A stretch of 64,000 nucleotides of DNA from Microbispora sp. H11081 (GTDB taxonomy: Bacteria > Actinomycetota > Actinomycetes > Streptosporangiales > Streptosporangiaceae). Both the position numbers and the translations under genes were made by a program. The stretch covers positions 186,001 to 250,000 of the forward strand of contig NZ_JABBWV010000008.1 in NCBI RefSeq assembly GCF_012999535.1, written 5' to 3'. Under the pieces are notes generated by a model. It did no database searches. It worked only from the letters and a program-made list of their open reading frames with translations, and was not told the DNA's origin. Below are positions 25,673-33,613 of this stretch, one piece after another. The first letter of the stretch is position 1, and each line of letters starts with the position of its first letter.

Positions 25673-25699
25673 GGGCGGATCAGGAGCCCTGATCCGCCC
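25673..25699 (-). terminator. Terminator after the PfpI-like gene
   Basis: A perfect 12-bp stem GGGCGGATCAGG with CCTGATCCGCCC closes a 3-base loop 21 bp beyond the stop of the minus-strand PfpI-like gene. Confidence 0.75.
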
Positions 25700-25719
25700 T
25701 CTGCCGGTCGGTGCGGGGA

Positions 25720-26283
25720 TCAGGACGCCGGGGCGACGGCGCGCAGCACCTTCATGAACTCGCGCATCCACGCCGGGTGGTCCGGCCAGGCCCGCCCGGT
25801 CACGAGGTTCTGGTCGACGTGCGCCTCGCTGTCGACCCACGTGCCGCCGCCGCTCTCGACGTCGGTCGCGCAGGCGGGGTACGCGCTGCTCTCCCGGCCC
25901 TTGAGCACTCCGGCCGCCGCGAGCACCAGCGGCCCGTGGCAGAGCGCGGCGATCGGCTTTCCGGCGCCGGCGAAGTGGCGGACGATCTCCTGGACGTCCC
26001 GGTCGCCGCGGAGGTACTCGGGGGCGCGCCCGCCCGGCACCACCAGCGCGACGTACTCGTCCGGGTTCACGTCGGCGAACGCCAGGTCGGCGGCCCAGGT
26101 GTGGCCCGGCTTCTCCGTGTAGGTGTCGTAGCCGTCGACGAAGTCGTGCACCACGAACTGGAGCTTCTTGGCGGACGGCGCCGCGATGTGCGCCTCGTAG
26201 CCCTCCTCGAGAAGCCGCTGGTAGGGATACATCACCTCCAGGTCCTCGGCCGCGTCACCGGTGATGATGAGCACCTTCGCCAT
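25720..26283 (-). CDS. DJ-1/PfpI family protein
   Basis: 187 residues from the ATG at 26283. The flavodoxin-like DJ-1/PfpI fold is clear: MAKVLIITGDAAEDLE with the conserved Glu, LVVPGGRAPEYLR, and the nucleophile elbow AALCHGPLVLAAAG with its Cys followed by His. Members act as glyoxalase III or deglycase-like enzymes, stress proteins or intracellular peptidases; the exact one cannot be chosen. No neighbours suggest a pathway. Confidence 0.88.
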   Translation of the reverse strand: MAKVLIITGDAAEDLEVMYPYQRLLEEGYEAHIAAPSAKKLQFVVHDFVDGYDTYTEKPGHTWAADLAFADVNPDEYVALVVPGGRAPEYLRGDRDVQEIVRHFAGAGKPIAALCHGPLVLAAAGVLKGRESSAYPACATDVESGGGTWVDSEAHVDQNLVTGRAWPDHPAWMREFMKVLRAVAPAS

Positions 26284-26429
26284 CGAGTAACCCCTTCCCG
26301 CGTACGGTCGCGGCCTCATCCTGTGCACGGCATCCCCCGGAGGTCAACGTCTCACCCCACTTCGGTCACAGCGGCGCGTCCGCGTGTGTGATTCGGGCCC
26401 GGTTGGCACCGGCACCCCCGGGAATCCGC

Positions 26430-26435
26430 TAGAGT
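26430..26435 (+). promoter_or_regulatory. Candidate -10 of the tRNA pair
   Basis: TAGAGT lies 35 bp upstream of tRNA-Gly in an otherwise GC-rich region. A TTGGCA at 26403 is too far (21 bp) to be a standard -35, so the promoter is only tentatively placed. Confidence 0.3.
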
Positions 26436-26470
26436 TGTTCACGCGTCGCCGGGGAAACCGGGCGATGACT

Positions 26471-26542
26471 GCGGAAGTGGCTCAGTGGTAGAGCATCACC
26501 TTGCCAAGGTGAGGGTCGCGGGTTCGAATCCCGTCTTCCGCT
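26471..26542 (+). tRNA. tRNA-Gly (anticodon GCC)
   Basis: 72 bases with full cloverleaf: acceptor GCGGAAG with CTTCCGC, D arm GCTC-AGTGGTA-GAGC, anticodon stem TCACC with GGTGA enclosing TTGCCAA, and T arm GCGGG-TTCGAAT-CCCGT. The discriminator is T and CCA is not encoded. Confidence 0.97.
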
Positions 26543-26567
26543 CGGAGTCCGGATCACGTCCGGGCAC

Positions 26568-26642
26568 GGACGATTAGCTCAGCGGGAGAGCGCTTCCCTG
26601 ACACGGAAGAGGTCACTGGTTCAATCCCAGTATCGTCCACCA
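26568..26642 (+). tRNA. tRNA-Val (anticodon GAC)
   Basis: Acceptor GGACGAT with ATCGTCC, D arm GCTC-AGCGGGA-GAGC, anticodon stem CTTCC with GGAAG enclosing CTGACAC, T arm ACTGG-TTCAATC-CCAGT. The discriminator A is followed by an encoded CCA (26640-26642), unlike the preceding tRNA-Gly. It starts 25 bp after that tRNA. Confidence 0.97.
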
Positions 26643-26646
26643 CGAT

Positions 26647-26685
26647 CCGAAGGCCGGATCCGCGATCAGCGGGTCCGGCCTTCGG
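26647..26685 (+). terminator. Terminator of the tRNA-Gly/tRNA-Val unit
   Basis: A 17-bp stem with one mismatch (CCGAAGGCCGGA arm with TCCGGCCTTCGG) begins 5 bp after the tRNA-Val CCA and is followed by CGTTT. Confidence 0.8.
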
Positions 26686-27024
26686 CGTTTCCCCGCCCTT
26701 CGCACCGCGGAGCGCACGCGCACAGCGGTAGAACGCACGGCGGTGGAACACACCATGGCGGAACGCACCCCGGCGGAACGCACGGCGGCGGCGCCGGCCG
26801 CTGACGCAGGGCCGGCGCCGCCGGAAAGCGCGGCAGTCGGTTTCCGGAACGGAACCTTTCCGCCGCCACCGGTACGGCCCCCGCCATTGAGCACCGGTGT
26901 CACACACAGAGCGCGGCCCGTTCCCCGCCGGATCCGCGCGCCGAGATATCTTCTATCAATTGCCCCCGGACGTACACAATCCATTTTATCCGGAAATCTA
27001 AGGAACCCAGATCTACATTTTCCC
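26686..27024. other. Intergenic stretch with a 15-bp tandem repeat and an AT-rich block
   Basis: No credible gene is seen in these 339 bases. Four 15-bp units of the form xxCGGxGGAACGCAC run from 26724 to 26783. From about 26940 to 27024 the DNA is much more AT-rich than its surroundings, just beyond the stop of the minus-strand pentad protein. Open frames across it lack actinobacterial codon bias. Confidence 0.6.
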
Positions 27025-27801
27025 TTAATGGCGGGATTTGTCGTCGTTCTCCGCATGCGGGACGGCGAGCACCTGTGGCGCCGCCTGGCGCATACGGGTG
27101 CGCAGCCAGAGCAGATGGACGGCCGTCTCGGGGGCACAGTGGCGGGTGAGATCGAGCAGGTCGTCGTCCCTGAGCCCGCGTGCCGCCTGCGCGAGCAGGC
27201 CCCAGGACAGGTCGCACTCCGTCGCGAGGAGATACAGCCCGTGCAGGTCCCGCAGCAGCGTGAGGCCGCCGCCGTCCCCGCCGCCCCGCCCACGTGTCAG
27301 CGGACGCCGTGCCGTTCCAGGGTCCGCGTCCTCCACGCTCGCCCGCTCCCGTTCCGCCGCCGCGCGAACGACCCGCTGGAGATCGGCCGTCTCCAGACCC
27401 GCGGCGTCGAATCCTCCACCTTCGAAACCGCCGGAGTCGAAACCCCCTGGATCGAACCCATGGAGATCGAAGCCGCGGGCGTCGAAACCGTGGGCGCCGA
27501 GGCCCCCGGCGTCGAAACTCGCGGTCTCCAGACCCGGCGCCTCCAGGCCCGGCGGCATCGGCCCCGCCGTCCTCGGCTCGGCCCCGGCCGCCCGCGGGTC
27601 GCGCGCTCCGCCGGAGCGGTAGCGCCGCAGGAATGGCTTCAGCCGCTCGGCGTGGTCGCGGCACTGCGCGGCCAGCCGCTCGCAGACGCCGCCCAGGTCG
27701 GGCTCGCGGGGATGGCCGCGCCACAGGGCGCGGAATCCCGACGACAGCTCGTGCTGCGTGAGGGAGAGCGTCTCCATGTAGCGCGCCAGACGTTCGCTCA
27801 C
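27025..27801 (-). CDS. Unknown protein with central GFD pentads, partner of a molybdoenzyme homologue
   Basis: 258 residues from the GTG at 27801 (another in-frame GTG at 27813). The N-terminal 60 residues are helical (RLARYMETLSLTQHELSSGF, then CERLAAQCRDHAERLKPFL). Residues 85-141 are pentads with GF[DE] or GL[ED] at each repeat; they differ from true pentapeptide repeats because the position two before Phe is not always small. The C-terminal 90 residues are helical with Leu/Trp-rich DLHGLYLLATECDLSWGLL and LDLTRHCAPETAVHLLWL. It lies about 110 bp downstream of the molybdopterin oxidoreductase gene on the same strand. Function is not recognised. Confidence 0.65.
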   Translation of the reverse strand: MSERLARYMETLSLTQHELSSGFRALWRGHPREPDLGGVCERLAAQCRDHAERLKPFLRRYRSGGARDPRAAGAEPRTAGPMPPGLEAPGLETASFDAGGLGAHGFDARGFDLHGFDPGGFDSGGFEGGGFDAAGLETADLQRVVRAAAERERASVEDADPGTARRPLTRGRGGGDGGGLTLLRDLHGLYLLATECDLSWGLLAQAARGLRDDDLLDLTRHCAPETAVHLLWLRTRMRQAAPQVLAVPHAENDDKSRH

Positions 27802-27914
27802 AGATCGCCCCACCCGCTGGCCGTGTGCCCCCCAGCGGTGCGGCGTGTGTGCGCAGGGACCATCTCGTCGCTTCCTTCCGGTAGGCCGGCCCACCTCTCC
27901 GGCGAACGCGGACG

Positions 27915-30455
27915 TCAGAACTCCTCGTACCGCTCCGGCGCCTCCCCTCCTCCCGTGGCGGCCGCCACCTCGGGCCGCGCGGTCATACCGCGGCCGATGC
28001 GCAGGGCGGCGGAGCACAGGCCCTCCTCCACGGAGGTGTCCCCGCGCCGCCCGGCCTTCACCAGCCGGACCGCCACGGCGCCGCGCAGCGGCCTGCGGGA
28101 CACCGCGTCCCAGGCGGTGAGCGTGAGCTCCTCCGCCGCCCGTGTCACGGCCTCGCCCTGCCCGTCGAGCAGCAGGACCACCGCTCCGGGACGTACGCCC
28201 GACAGGTGCGCGACTGCCTCCAGCACGCCCAGGGGCGACTCGACCCGGACGAGGTCGCCGTCCTCGACGCCGAGCACGGCGGCGTCGCCGGGATGGACCT
28301 CGAGGAACGGCTCGGGCGCCGCGGCGTCGCCGAGCCGCGCCAGCCGGCCGGGAAAGGGGTGCAGCGCGCGGCGGGTGGTGAGGACCAGGGGATACTCGTC
28401 GTCGGCCACCTCGGGCGACGGCTCGAAGTCGGCGGCGTGGAGGAAGGCCCGTCCTCCCGGGTCCTCGGCGCGGTACCGCTCCTCGCCGTACTCGGCCCCC
28501 GTGGCGAGGTCGGCCCCGAACGTCTGGCAGTGCCCGGGCCCGGTGGCGAAGTGCCCCCCGGCGTACAGGCGCTCGACGCCGTGGGTGCCGGACGGCGCGC
28601 AGGGCCACTGGATGCCGCCGGCCCGCAGCCGCTCGTAGCTGATCCCGGTGTGGTCGCACGGGCGGCCCCTGGTGCACGCCTTCCACGCCTCGAACGCCGA
28701 CTCCGCGTCCGTCCAGCCCACGAGCGGCCTGCCGTCCCGGTCGCGCAGGCCCATCCGCCGCGCGTAGTCGAGCAGGATGTCGAGGTCCGCCCTGGCCTCC
28801 CCCGGTGGCTCGACCGCCTTCTCGCACAGGTGCACCGTGCGGTCGGCGCCGGTGACGGTGCCGGTCTTCTCGCCCCAGGCCGCCGCCGGGAGCACCACGT
28901 CGGCCAGCCGCGCGGTCTCGGTCAGGTACGGATCCTGGACGACGACGAACAGGTCGTCGCGGCCGAGGACCCGGTCGAGCCCGGGCATCGTGGCGGCCGG
29001 GTCGGACGCGGTGATCCACAGCAGGCCGAGCGACCCCTCCTCGGCGTACCTGAGGATCTGACCGGCGTGCGTGGCAGGCCCCCAGTGCGGGATGACGGCG
29101 GGGTCGACGTTCCACAGGTCCGCCAGTTCGCGCACGTGCCCGTCGTCGGCCCAGTTGCGCAGTCCGGGCAGGTCAGCGGCCGAGCCCGCCTCCAGCGCGT
29201 CGCACCCGGGCCCGCCGAACTGGAACAGCCCCGCTCCCGGACGGCCGAGCATGCCGCGCAGCAGGTGGACGTTGTTGACCTGGCAGGCCGCTTCGGTCGC
29301 CTGGTTGGAGCCCAGGATGGCCTGGCCCACCGTCGACACCAGCCGTTCTGCCGCGCCCAGGATCTCGGCGGCCTGTTCGATGAGCGCGACCGGCACTCCG
29401 CAGATCTCCGCGGCCCGCTTGGCCGGATAGGCCTCGACGACGCGCCACAGCCGTTCGAACCCGACGGTGTGCGCGGCGACGTACGCCGCGTCGTGCCAGC
29501 CGCCCGCGATCAGTTCGTGCAGCAGTCCGTTGAGCAGCGCCACGTTGGTGCCGGGACGTACGGCGAGGTGGACGTCCGCCTCCCCGGCCGCCGCCGTCCC
29601 CTCGGGCCCGATCGCGATCATCGCGGGGGGCGCGGGCCCGGACCGCCGGTCGAGCATCCGCTCCCACAGCACGGGATGGGAGGCGGCGCAGTCGTGCCCC
29701 CACAGCGCGAGCGCGTCGCAGTGGTCCACGTCGGTGTAGGAGCCCGGCTGCCCGTCGGCGCCGAAGCTCGCCGCGAGCGCGGCCGCCGCGGCCGCCGCGC
29801 CCCAGCGGGTGTCGCCGTCCATGTGGGGGGTGCCGATCCCCGCCTTGCCGATGACGGCGAGGGTGTAGTGCTCCTCCAGGAACAGGCGCGTGCCCGTGTG
29901 GAAGGCGAGGCGGCCCCAGCCGCCCGGGCGGGCGAGGAGCTCCCTCGACCTCGCCGCCACGCGGTCCATCGCGGTCTCCCACGTGGCCTCGACCAGCCGC
30001 CCGTCCTCGCGCGCCCCGCCTTCCCGAACCAGAGGGCGGGTCAGGCGTTCCGCGCGCGGCTGCCAGGCGTGCCACTCCCGGGGGTCGAGCCTGCCGTGGT
30101 TGACGCGGTCGCCGGCCCGGCCGCGTACGCCGGCGACGCGGCCGTCGCGCACCGCCAGGTCGAGCGCGTTGTCGCCCCAGCCCGCCGCGGAGACGGCGCC
30201 GGCCCAGTGCTCGACCTGCTGCTCGGTGAGGCCCTCCTCCAGGACGACGTCCACGCGCACCGGCCAGGGGCTGCCGAGACGGATGACCGGGGGGAGCGCG
30301 TCCCGCATGTGGCTCGGCAGGGCCGCCGCGAGCCGCTCCACCGCGTCAGGAGGCCCGTACGGCGTGCGCCCCCTCCTGGGATCGGCGATCCGGTCCAGCA
30401 CCTGGCACCTCCGCGGCGGTGATGTGTGAACGTCGCGTCCCGTACCCGGTGCCAT
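27915..30455 (-). CDS. Molybdopterin oxidoreductase homologue lacking the N-terminal Fe-S cysteines
   Basis: 846 residues from the ATG at 30455, preceded by AGGGAAG. The DMSO-reductase-type body is well kept: DRVNHGRLDP, RLTRPLVREGG, IGKAGIGTPHMDGDTRWG, QATEAACQVNNVHLLRGMLG, VLPAAAWGEKTGTVTGADRT and a C-terminal MGD-binding beta domain. But the region before DLAVRDGRVAGVRGRAGDR (about residues 84-98), where relatives carry the C-x2-C-x3-C cluster ligands, reads WAGAVSAAGWGDN, with no Cys. The usual active-site ECGAD-like segment is also altered (LEAGSAAD). It may lack the [4Fe-4S] cluster or be catalytically changed. Closest to assimilatory nitrate reductase/formate dehydrogenase-like family members. 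Confidence 0.82.
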   Translation of the reverse strand: MAPGTGRDVHTSPPRRCQVLDRIADPRRGRTPYGPPDAVERLAAALPSHMRDALPPVIRLGSPWPVRVDVVLEEGLTEQQVEHWAGAVSAAGWGDNALDLAVRDGRVAGVRGRAGDRVNHGRLDPREWHAWQPRAERLTRPLVREGGAREDGRLVEATWETAMDRVAARSRELLARPGGWGRLAFHTGTRLFLEEHYTLAVIGKAGIGTPHMDGDTRWGAAAAAAALAASFGADGQPGSYTDVDHCDALALWGHDCAASHPVLWERMLDRRSGPAPPAMIAIGPEGTAAAGEADVHLAVRPGTNVALLNGLLHELIAGGWHDAAYVAAHTVGFERLWRVVEAYPAKRAAEICGVPVALIEQAAEILGAAERLVSTVGQAILGSNQATEAACQVNNVHLLRGMLGRPGAGLFQFGGPGCDALEAGSAADLPGLRNWADDGHVRELADLWNVDPAVIPHWGPATHAGQILRYAEEGSLGLLWITASDPAATMPGLDRVLGRDDLFVVVQDPYLTETARLADVVLPAAAWGEKTGTVTGADRTVHLCEKAVEPPGEARADLDILLDYARRMGLRDRDGRPLVGWTDAESAFEAWKACTRGRPCDHTGISYERLRAGGIQWPCAPSGTHGVERLYAGGHFATGPGHCQTFGADLATGAEYGEERYRAEDPGGRAFLHAADFEPSPEVADDEYPLVLTTRRALHPFPGRLARLGDAAAPEPFLEVHPGDAAVLGVEDGDLVRVESPLGVLEAVAHLSGVRPGAVVLLLDGQGEAVTRAAEELTLTAWDAVSRRPLRGAVAVRLVKAGRRGDTSVEEGLCSAALRIGRGMTARPEVAAATGGGEAPERYEEF

Positions 30456-30557
30456 GCTTCCCTGATCCCGTAATCGCCCGAACTGACCGGTTCCTTTTCG
30501 AATAATTTCCAAATGGGCTTAATGCCGAGCTGCTACCCCTGTACGATCTGTTGATCT

Positions 30558-30572
30558 GTAAAGTGCGTTTAC
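30558..30572. promoter_or_regulatory. Small inverted repeat in the molybdoenzyme/LuxR divergent region
   Basis: GTAAA-GTGCG-TTTAC lies in a relatively AT-rich 140-bp gap between the divergent molybdoenzyme homologue and the LAL regulator. A TTGATC at 30551 nearby could be a -35 for the plus-strand gene. It could be an operator; evidence is position only. Confidence 0.3.
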
Positions 30573-30598
30573 TGGATTGTCTGCGCGGCTCATAAGGG

Positions 30599-33532
30599 GT
30601 GGCCCGCGTATTCGCGTGTGGGGTGCGGATGGATGGACGCGCGGCCGGGCCGGTCGTCTCGGGCGCTTCCGCGCCGCTGGTCGGACGGCAGGACGCGCTG
30701 GCCGCGCTGAGAGGCGCCACGGCCGCGAGCCGGCGGGACGGATTCCAGTTCGTCGCGCTGGTCGGCGAGCCGGGCGCGGGCAAGACGCGGCTGCTCGGCG
30801 AGCTGATGGCGATGGCGAGCCGGGACGGATTCGCCGCGCTGTGGGGACGCGCCGCGGAGTACGAGCAGATGCTGCCCTTCAGCGCCCTGGTGGACGCGCT
30901 CGACGACCACCTCGACGCCAACCGCGACGAGGTCACGAGGGCCGTGGGGACGGGGCAGGCCGCCCTGCTGTCCGGCGTCTTCCCCGGGCTGGCCTCCGGC
31001 GGCGGCCCTGCCGGCGACGAGCCCTCCCTCGCCGACGACCGCAGCGGCCTGGCCCGCTACCGGCTCTACCGGGCCCTGCGTCACCTCATGGGCGCGCTGG
31101 CCGGGGACTCCGGCGTCCTGCTGGTCCTCGACGACGTCCACTGGGCCGACGACGGCACGATGGAGTTCCTCGACCACGTGGTGCGTCATCCGCCCGCGGG
31201 CCCTGTGCTTATGGCCGTGGCCTACCGTCCGGCCCAGGCCGCCCCGCGCGTCGCCAGGCTCGCCCCGGCGGCCGGCCCGCGCGGGCACGAGGTCGTGGTC
31301 GGCCCGCTCAGCGCGGCGGAGGTCAGGCAGTTCCTCGGCCCGGGCGTCAGCAGGGGGCGGGGCACGGCACTGTACGAGGCCAGCGGAGGCAACCCTTTCT
31401 ACCTTGAGGCGCTGGCCAGGATGGGCGGCACCGACGTGGCGGAACTGCCGCCGACCATGCGCGCGGCGCTCCAGGTCGAGCTGGGCGACCTGTCCCCCGG
31501 AGCGCTGCTGGTGGCCCAGGCGGCCGCCGTGACCGCCGACGAGTTCGAACCGGCCGTCGCCGCCGTGGCCGCCGAGGTGTCGGCGCAGGCCACGCTCGCC
31601 GCGCTGGACGAACTGGTCGAGCGCGACATCGTCCGCAGCGTGGGCGGGCGGTTCCGATTCCGTCATCCCCTCGTGCGCCGCGCGGTCTACGAGTCCGCCG
31701 CGGCGGGCTGGCGCCTGGGCGCGCACGCGCGGATCGCCGCCCACCTCGCCGGGCTGGGGGCTCCCGCGACGGTGCAGGCCCACCACGTGGAGCACTCGGG
31801 GTCGTTCGGCGACCGGCGGGCGGTGGAGGTGCTGGTGGAGGCGGCCCGCGCGGTCACCGCGCACGCTCCGGCCACGTCGGCGCACTGGCTGCAGGCGGCG
31901 CTGCGGCTCATGCCCGACGACGCCGCGGCCAGGGAGGACCGGCTCGCCCTGATGATGGAGCTGAGCTGGGCGCAGGGCATCAGCGGCAGACTGGCCGAGG
32001 GCCGTGACACCGCCCGCGAGCTGCTGCGCAGGCTCCCTGAGGACGACTATTCCCGCCGTGGCCCGGCGGCCCGCGTGTGCGCGCTGATGGAGCGCCAGCT
32101 CGACCGCCCGCACGAGGCGCGGGCGCTGCTGCTCGACGAGCTGAGCCGCATGCCGAACCCGCGGGCCGCCTCCGCGGTGCCGCTGCGGATGCGCCTGGTC
32201 GCCGAGAGCATGCTGCGGGTGGACTTCCGGGCGGCGCAGGCCGTGCTCGACCTGATGCCCGACAACGCCGACGACTGGGAGCCCGGCCTCGCGGTCGCGG
32301 TCGCGGCGCTGCGCCCGATGCCCGCCCTGGCCGCCCGCCGTCTGGACGACGCGCTGCGCTACGCCGAGATCGCCGGCAAGCTGCTGGCGGACGCGCCCGA
32401 CGAGCACCTGTCGGAGTGGCTCGACGCCATCGCCTGGCTGTGCTGGGCCGAGTCCTACCTCGGCCGGTACGGCGAGGCGCTGCGCTACTTCGACCGGGTC
32501 GCGGCCGTGGCCAGGTCGACGGGGCAGAGCTACATCCTGACCAACCTCCTGGCGGGCCGGGCCAAGACGCTGGTGGCGATGGGCCGCCTGGCGGAGGCGG
32601 GGGCCACCGCCGAGGAGTCCGTCGAGGGCGCGCGGCTGCTCGACTCCGGCCAGCAACTCGTCTTCGCGCTCACCCAGACCTGCCTGGTCGAGTCGTGGAG
32701 CGGCGACGACGACGCGGCGCTGCGGGCCGGCGAGGAGGCCGTGCGCCTCGGGGTCGGGGCCGGCGAGACCTGGGAGGCCTCGGCCCGCTACGCGCGCGGG
32801 GTGGCCCTGGTCAACGCGGGCAGGTGCGCCGAGGGCGTCGCGGCGGTGCTGGACGCGTGCAACGGGTTCGAGTCGCCGCGCCTTGACCTGGGGACGCTGC
32901 TCCAGGCGTGCGAGACGCTCGCGTACGCGGACGCCTCCCTTGAGACGACCGCGGGAAAGCCTGGGCGCGCGGCGAAGTGGGCGGCGCTCGCCGCGCGGCT
33001 GGAGGACCCGCGCCTGCCGGCGTACTGCGGCTTCGCCGCGCTCTCCCGCGCGCACGCGCTGTCCGGGGAGGACCCGGTCGCGGCGGCGGCCGCCGCCGAG
33101 GAGGCGGCCGGTCAGCTCAGGGTGGGCGAGCGGCGGCTCGACTCGGGCCGGGCGCTGCTCACCGCCGGGCAGGCGCGTCTGCGCACGCCGGGCGGCCGCG
33201 CCCGCGCCAGGGAGCACCTGCGGGCGGCGGCCGAGATCTTCGACTCGTGCGGCGCCCGCGCGCTCAAGGCCCGCACCGAGCGGGAGCTTCGCCGCCTCGG
33301 CGTACGGGTGGGCGGCGGCGCGACCACCCCCTCGGACGGCGACGCGCCCCCGCTGGGGTTGTCGCCCAGGGAGCTGGAGGTGGCGCTGCTCGTCGCCGAA
33401 GGGCTGACGAACCAGCAGGTCGCGGAGCGGCTCTTCCTCAGCGTCCGCACGGTGGAGACCCATCTGTCGCGGATCTTCGCCAAGCTGGGGGTCACCTCGC
33501 GCGTCGGCGTGGCGACCGCCCTGAAGCGGTGA
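30599..33532 (+). CDS. LAL-type LuxR family regulator (AAA ATPase plus TPR plus HTH)
   Basis: Up to 977 residues from a GTG at 30599; the ATG at 30629 is an equally good start, since the AAGGG before the GTG abuts it. The N-terminal ATPase carries Walker A LVGEPGAGKTRLL and Walker B LLVLDDVHWADD. A long helical, TPR-like middle follows. The C-terminal LuxR helix-turn-helix is LSPRELEVALLVAEGLTNQQ, then VAERLFLSVRTVETHLSRIF. Such regulators usually activate nearby genes; the hydrolase and GMC oxidoreductase follow at once on the same strand. Confidence 0.9.
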   Translation: MARVFACGVRMDGRAAGPVVSGASAPLVGRQDALAALRGATAASRRDGFQFVALVGEPGAGKTRLLGELMAMASRDGFAALWGRAAEYEQMLPFSALVDALDDHLDANRDEVTRAVGTGQAALLSGVFPGLASGGGPAGDEPSLADDRSGLARYRLYRALRHLMGALAGDSGVLLVLDDVHWADDGTMEFLDHVVRHPPAGPVLMAVAYRPAQAAPRVARLAPAAGPRGHEVVVGPLSAAEVRQFLGPGVSRGRGTALYEASGGNPFYLEALARMGGTDVAELPPTMRAALQVELGDLSPGALLVAQAAAVTADEFEPAVAAVAAEVSAQATLAALDELVERDIVRSVGGRFRFRHPLVRRAVYESAAAGWRLGAHARIAAHLAGLGAPATVQAHHVEHSGSFGDRRAVEVLVEAARAVTAHAPATSAHWLQAALRLMPDDAAAREDRLALMMELSWAQGISGRLAEGRDTARELLRRLPEDDYSRRGPAARVCALMERQLDRPHEARALLLDELSRMPNPRAASAVPLRMRLVAESMLRVDFRAAQAVLDLMPDNADDWEPGLAVAVAALRPMPALAARRLDDALRYAEIAGKLLADAPDEHLSEWLDAIAWLCWAESYLGRYGEALRYFDRVAAVARSTGQSYILTNLLAGRAKTLVAMGRLAEAGATAEESVEGARLLDSGQQLVFALTQTCLVESWSGDDDAALRAGEEAVRLGVGAGETWEASARYARGVALVNAGRCAEGVAAVLDACNGFESPRLDLGTLLQACETLAYADASLETTAGKPGRAAKWAALAARLEDPRLPAYCGFAALSRAHALSGEDPVAAAAAAEEAAGQLRVGERRLDSGRALLTAGQARLRTPGGRARAREHLRAAAEIFDSCGARALKARTERELRRLGVRVGGGATTPSDGDAPPLGLSPRELEVALLVAEGLTNQQVAERLFLSVRTVETHLSRIFAKLGVTSRVGVATALKR

Positions 33533-33613
33533 TTTCCGGCAAGTACGGGTTTTCCACGATGCCACCGGTATGGGTGGGCCTGCGATCGTATCTGCCAGCA
33601 GAAAGGCGAACGC

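Noticed and set aside
26554-26907. Minus-strand frame with Ala-Phe pentads over the 15-bp repeat
   Set aside because: It overlaps tRNA-Val and its terminator, has no ribosome site and poor codon bias; at most a remnant.
27370-27549. Canonical pentapeptide-repeat assignment for the GFD tract
   Set aside because: The position two before Phe is often His or Arg and the last residue is not the usual Gly pattern, so the standard consensus is not met.
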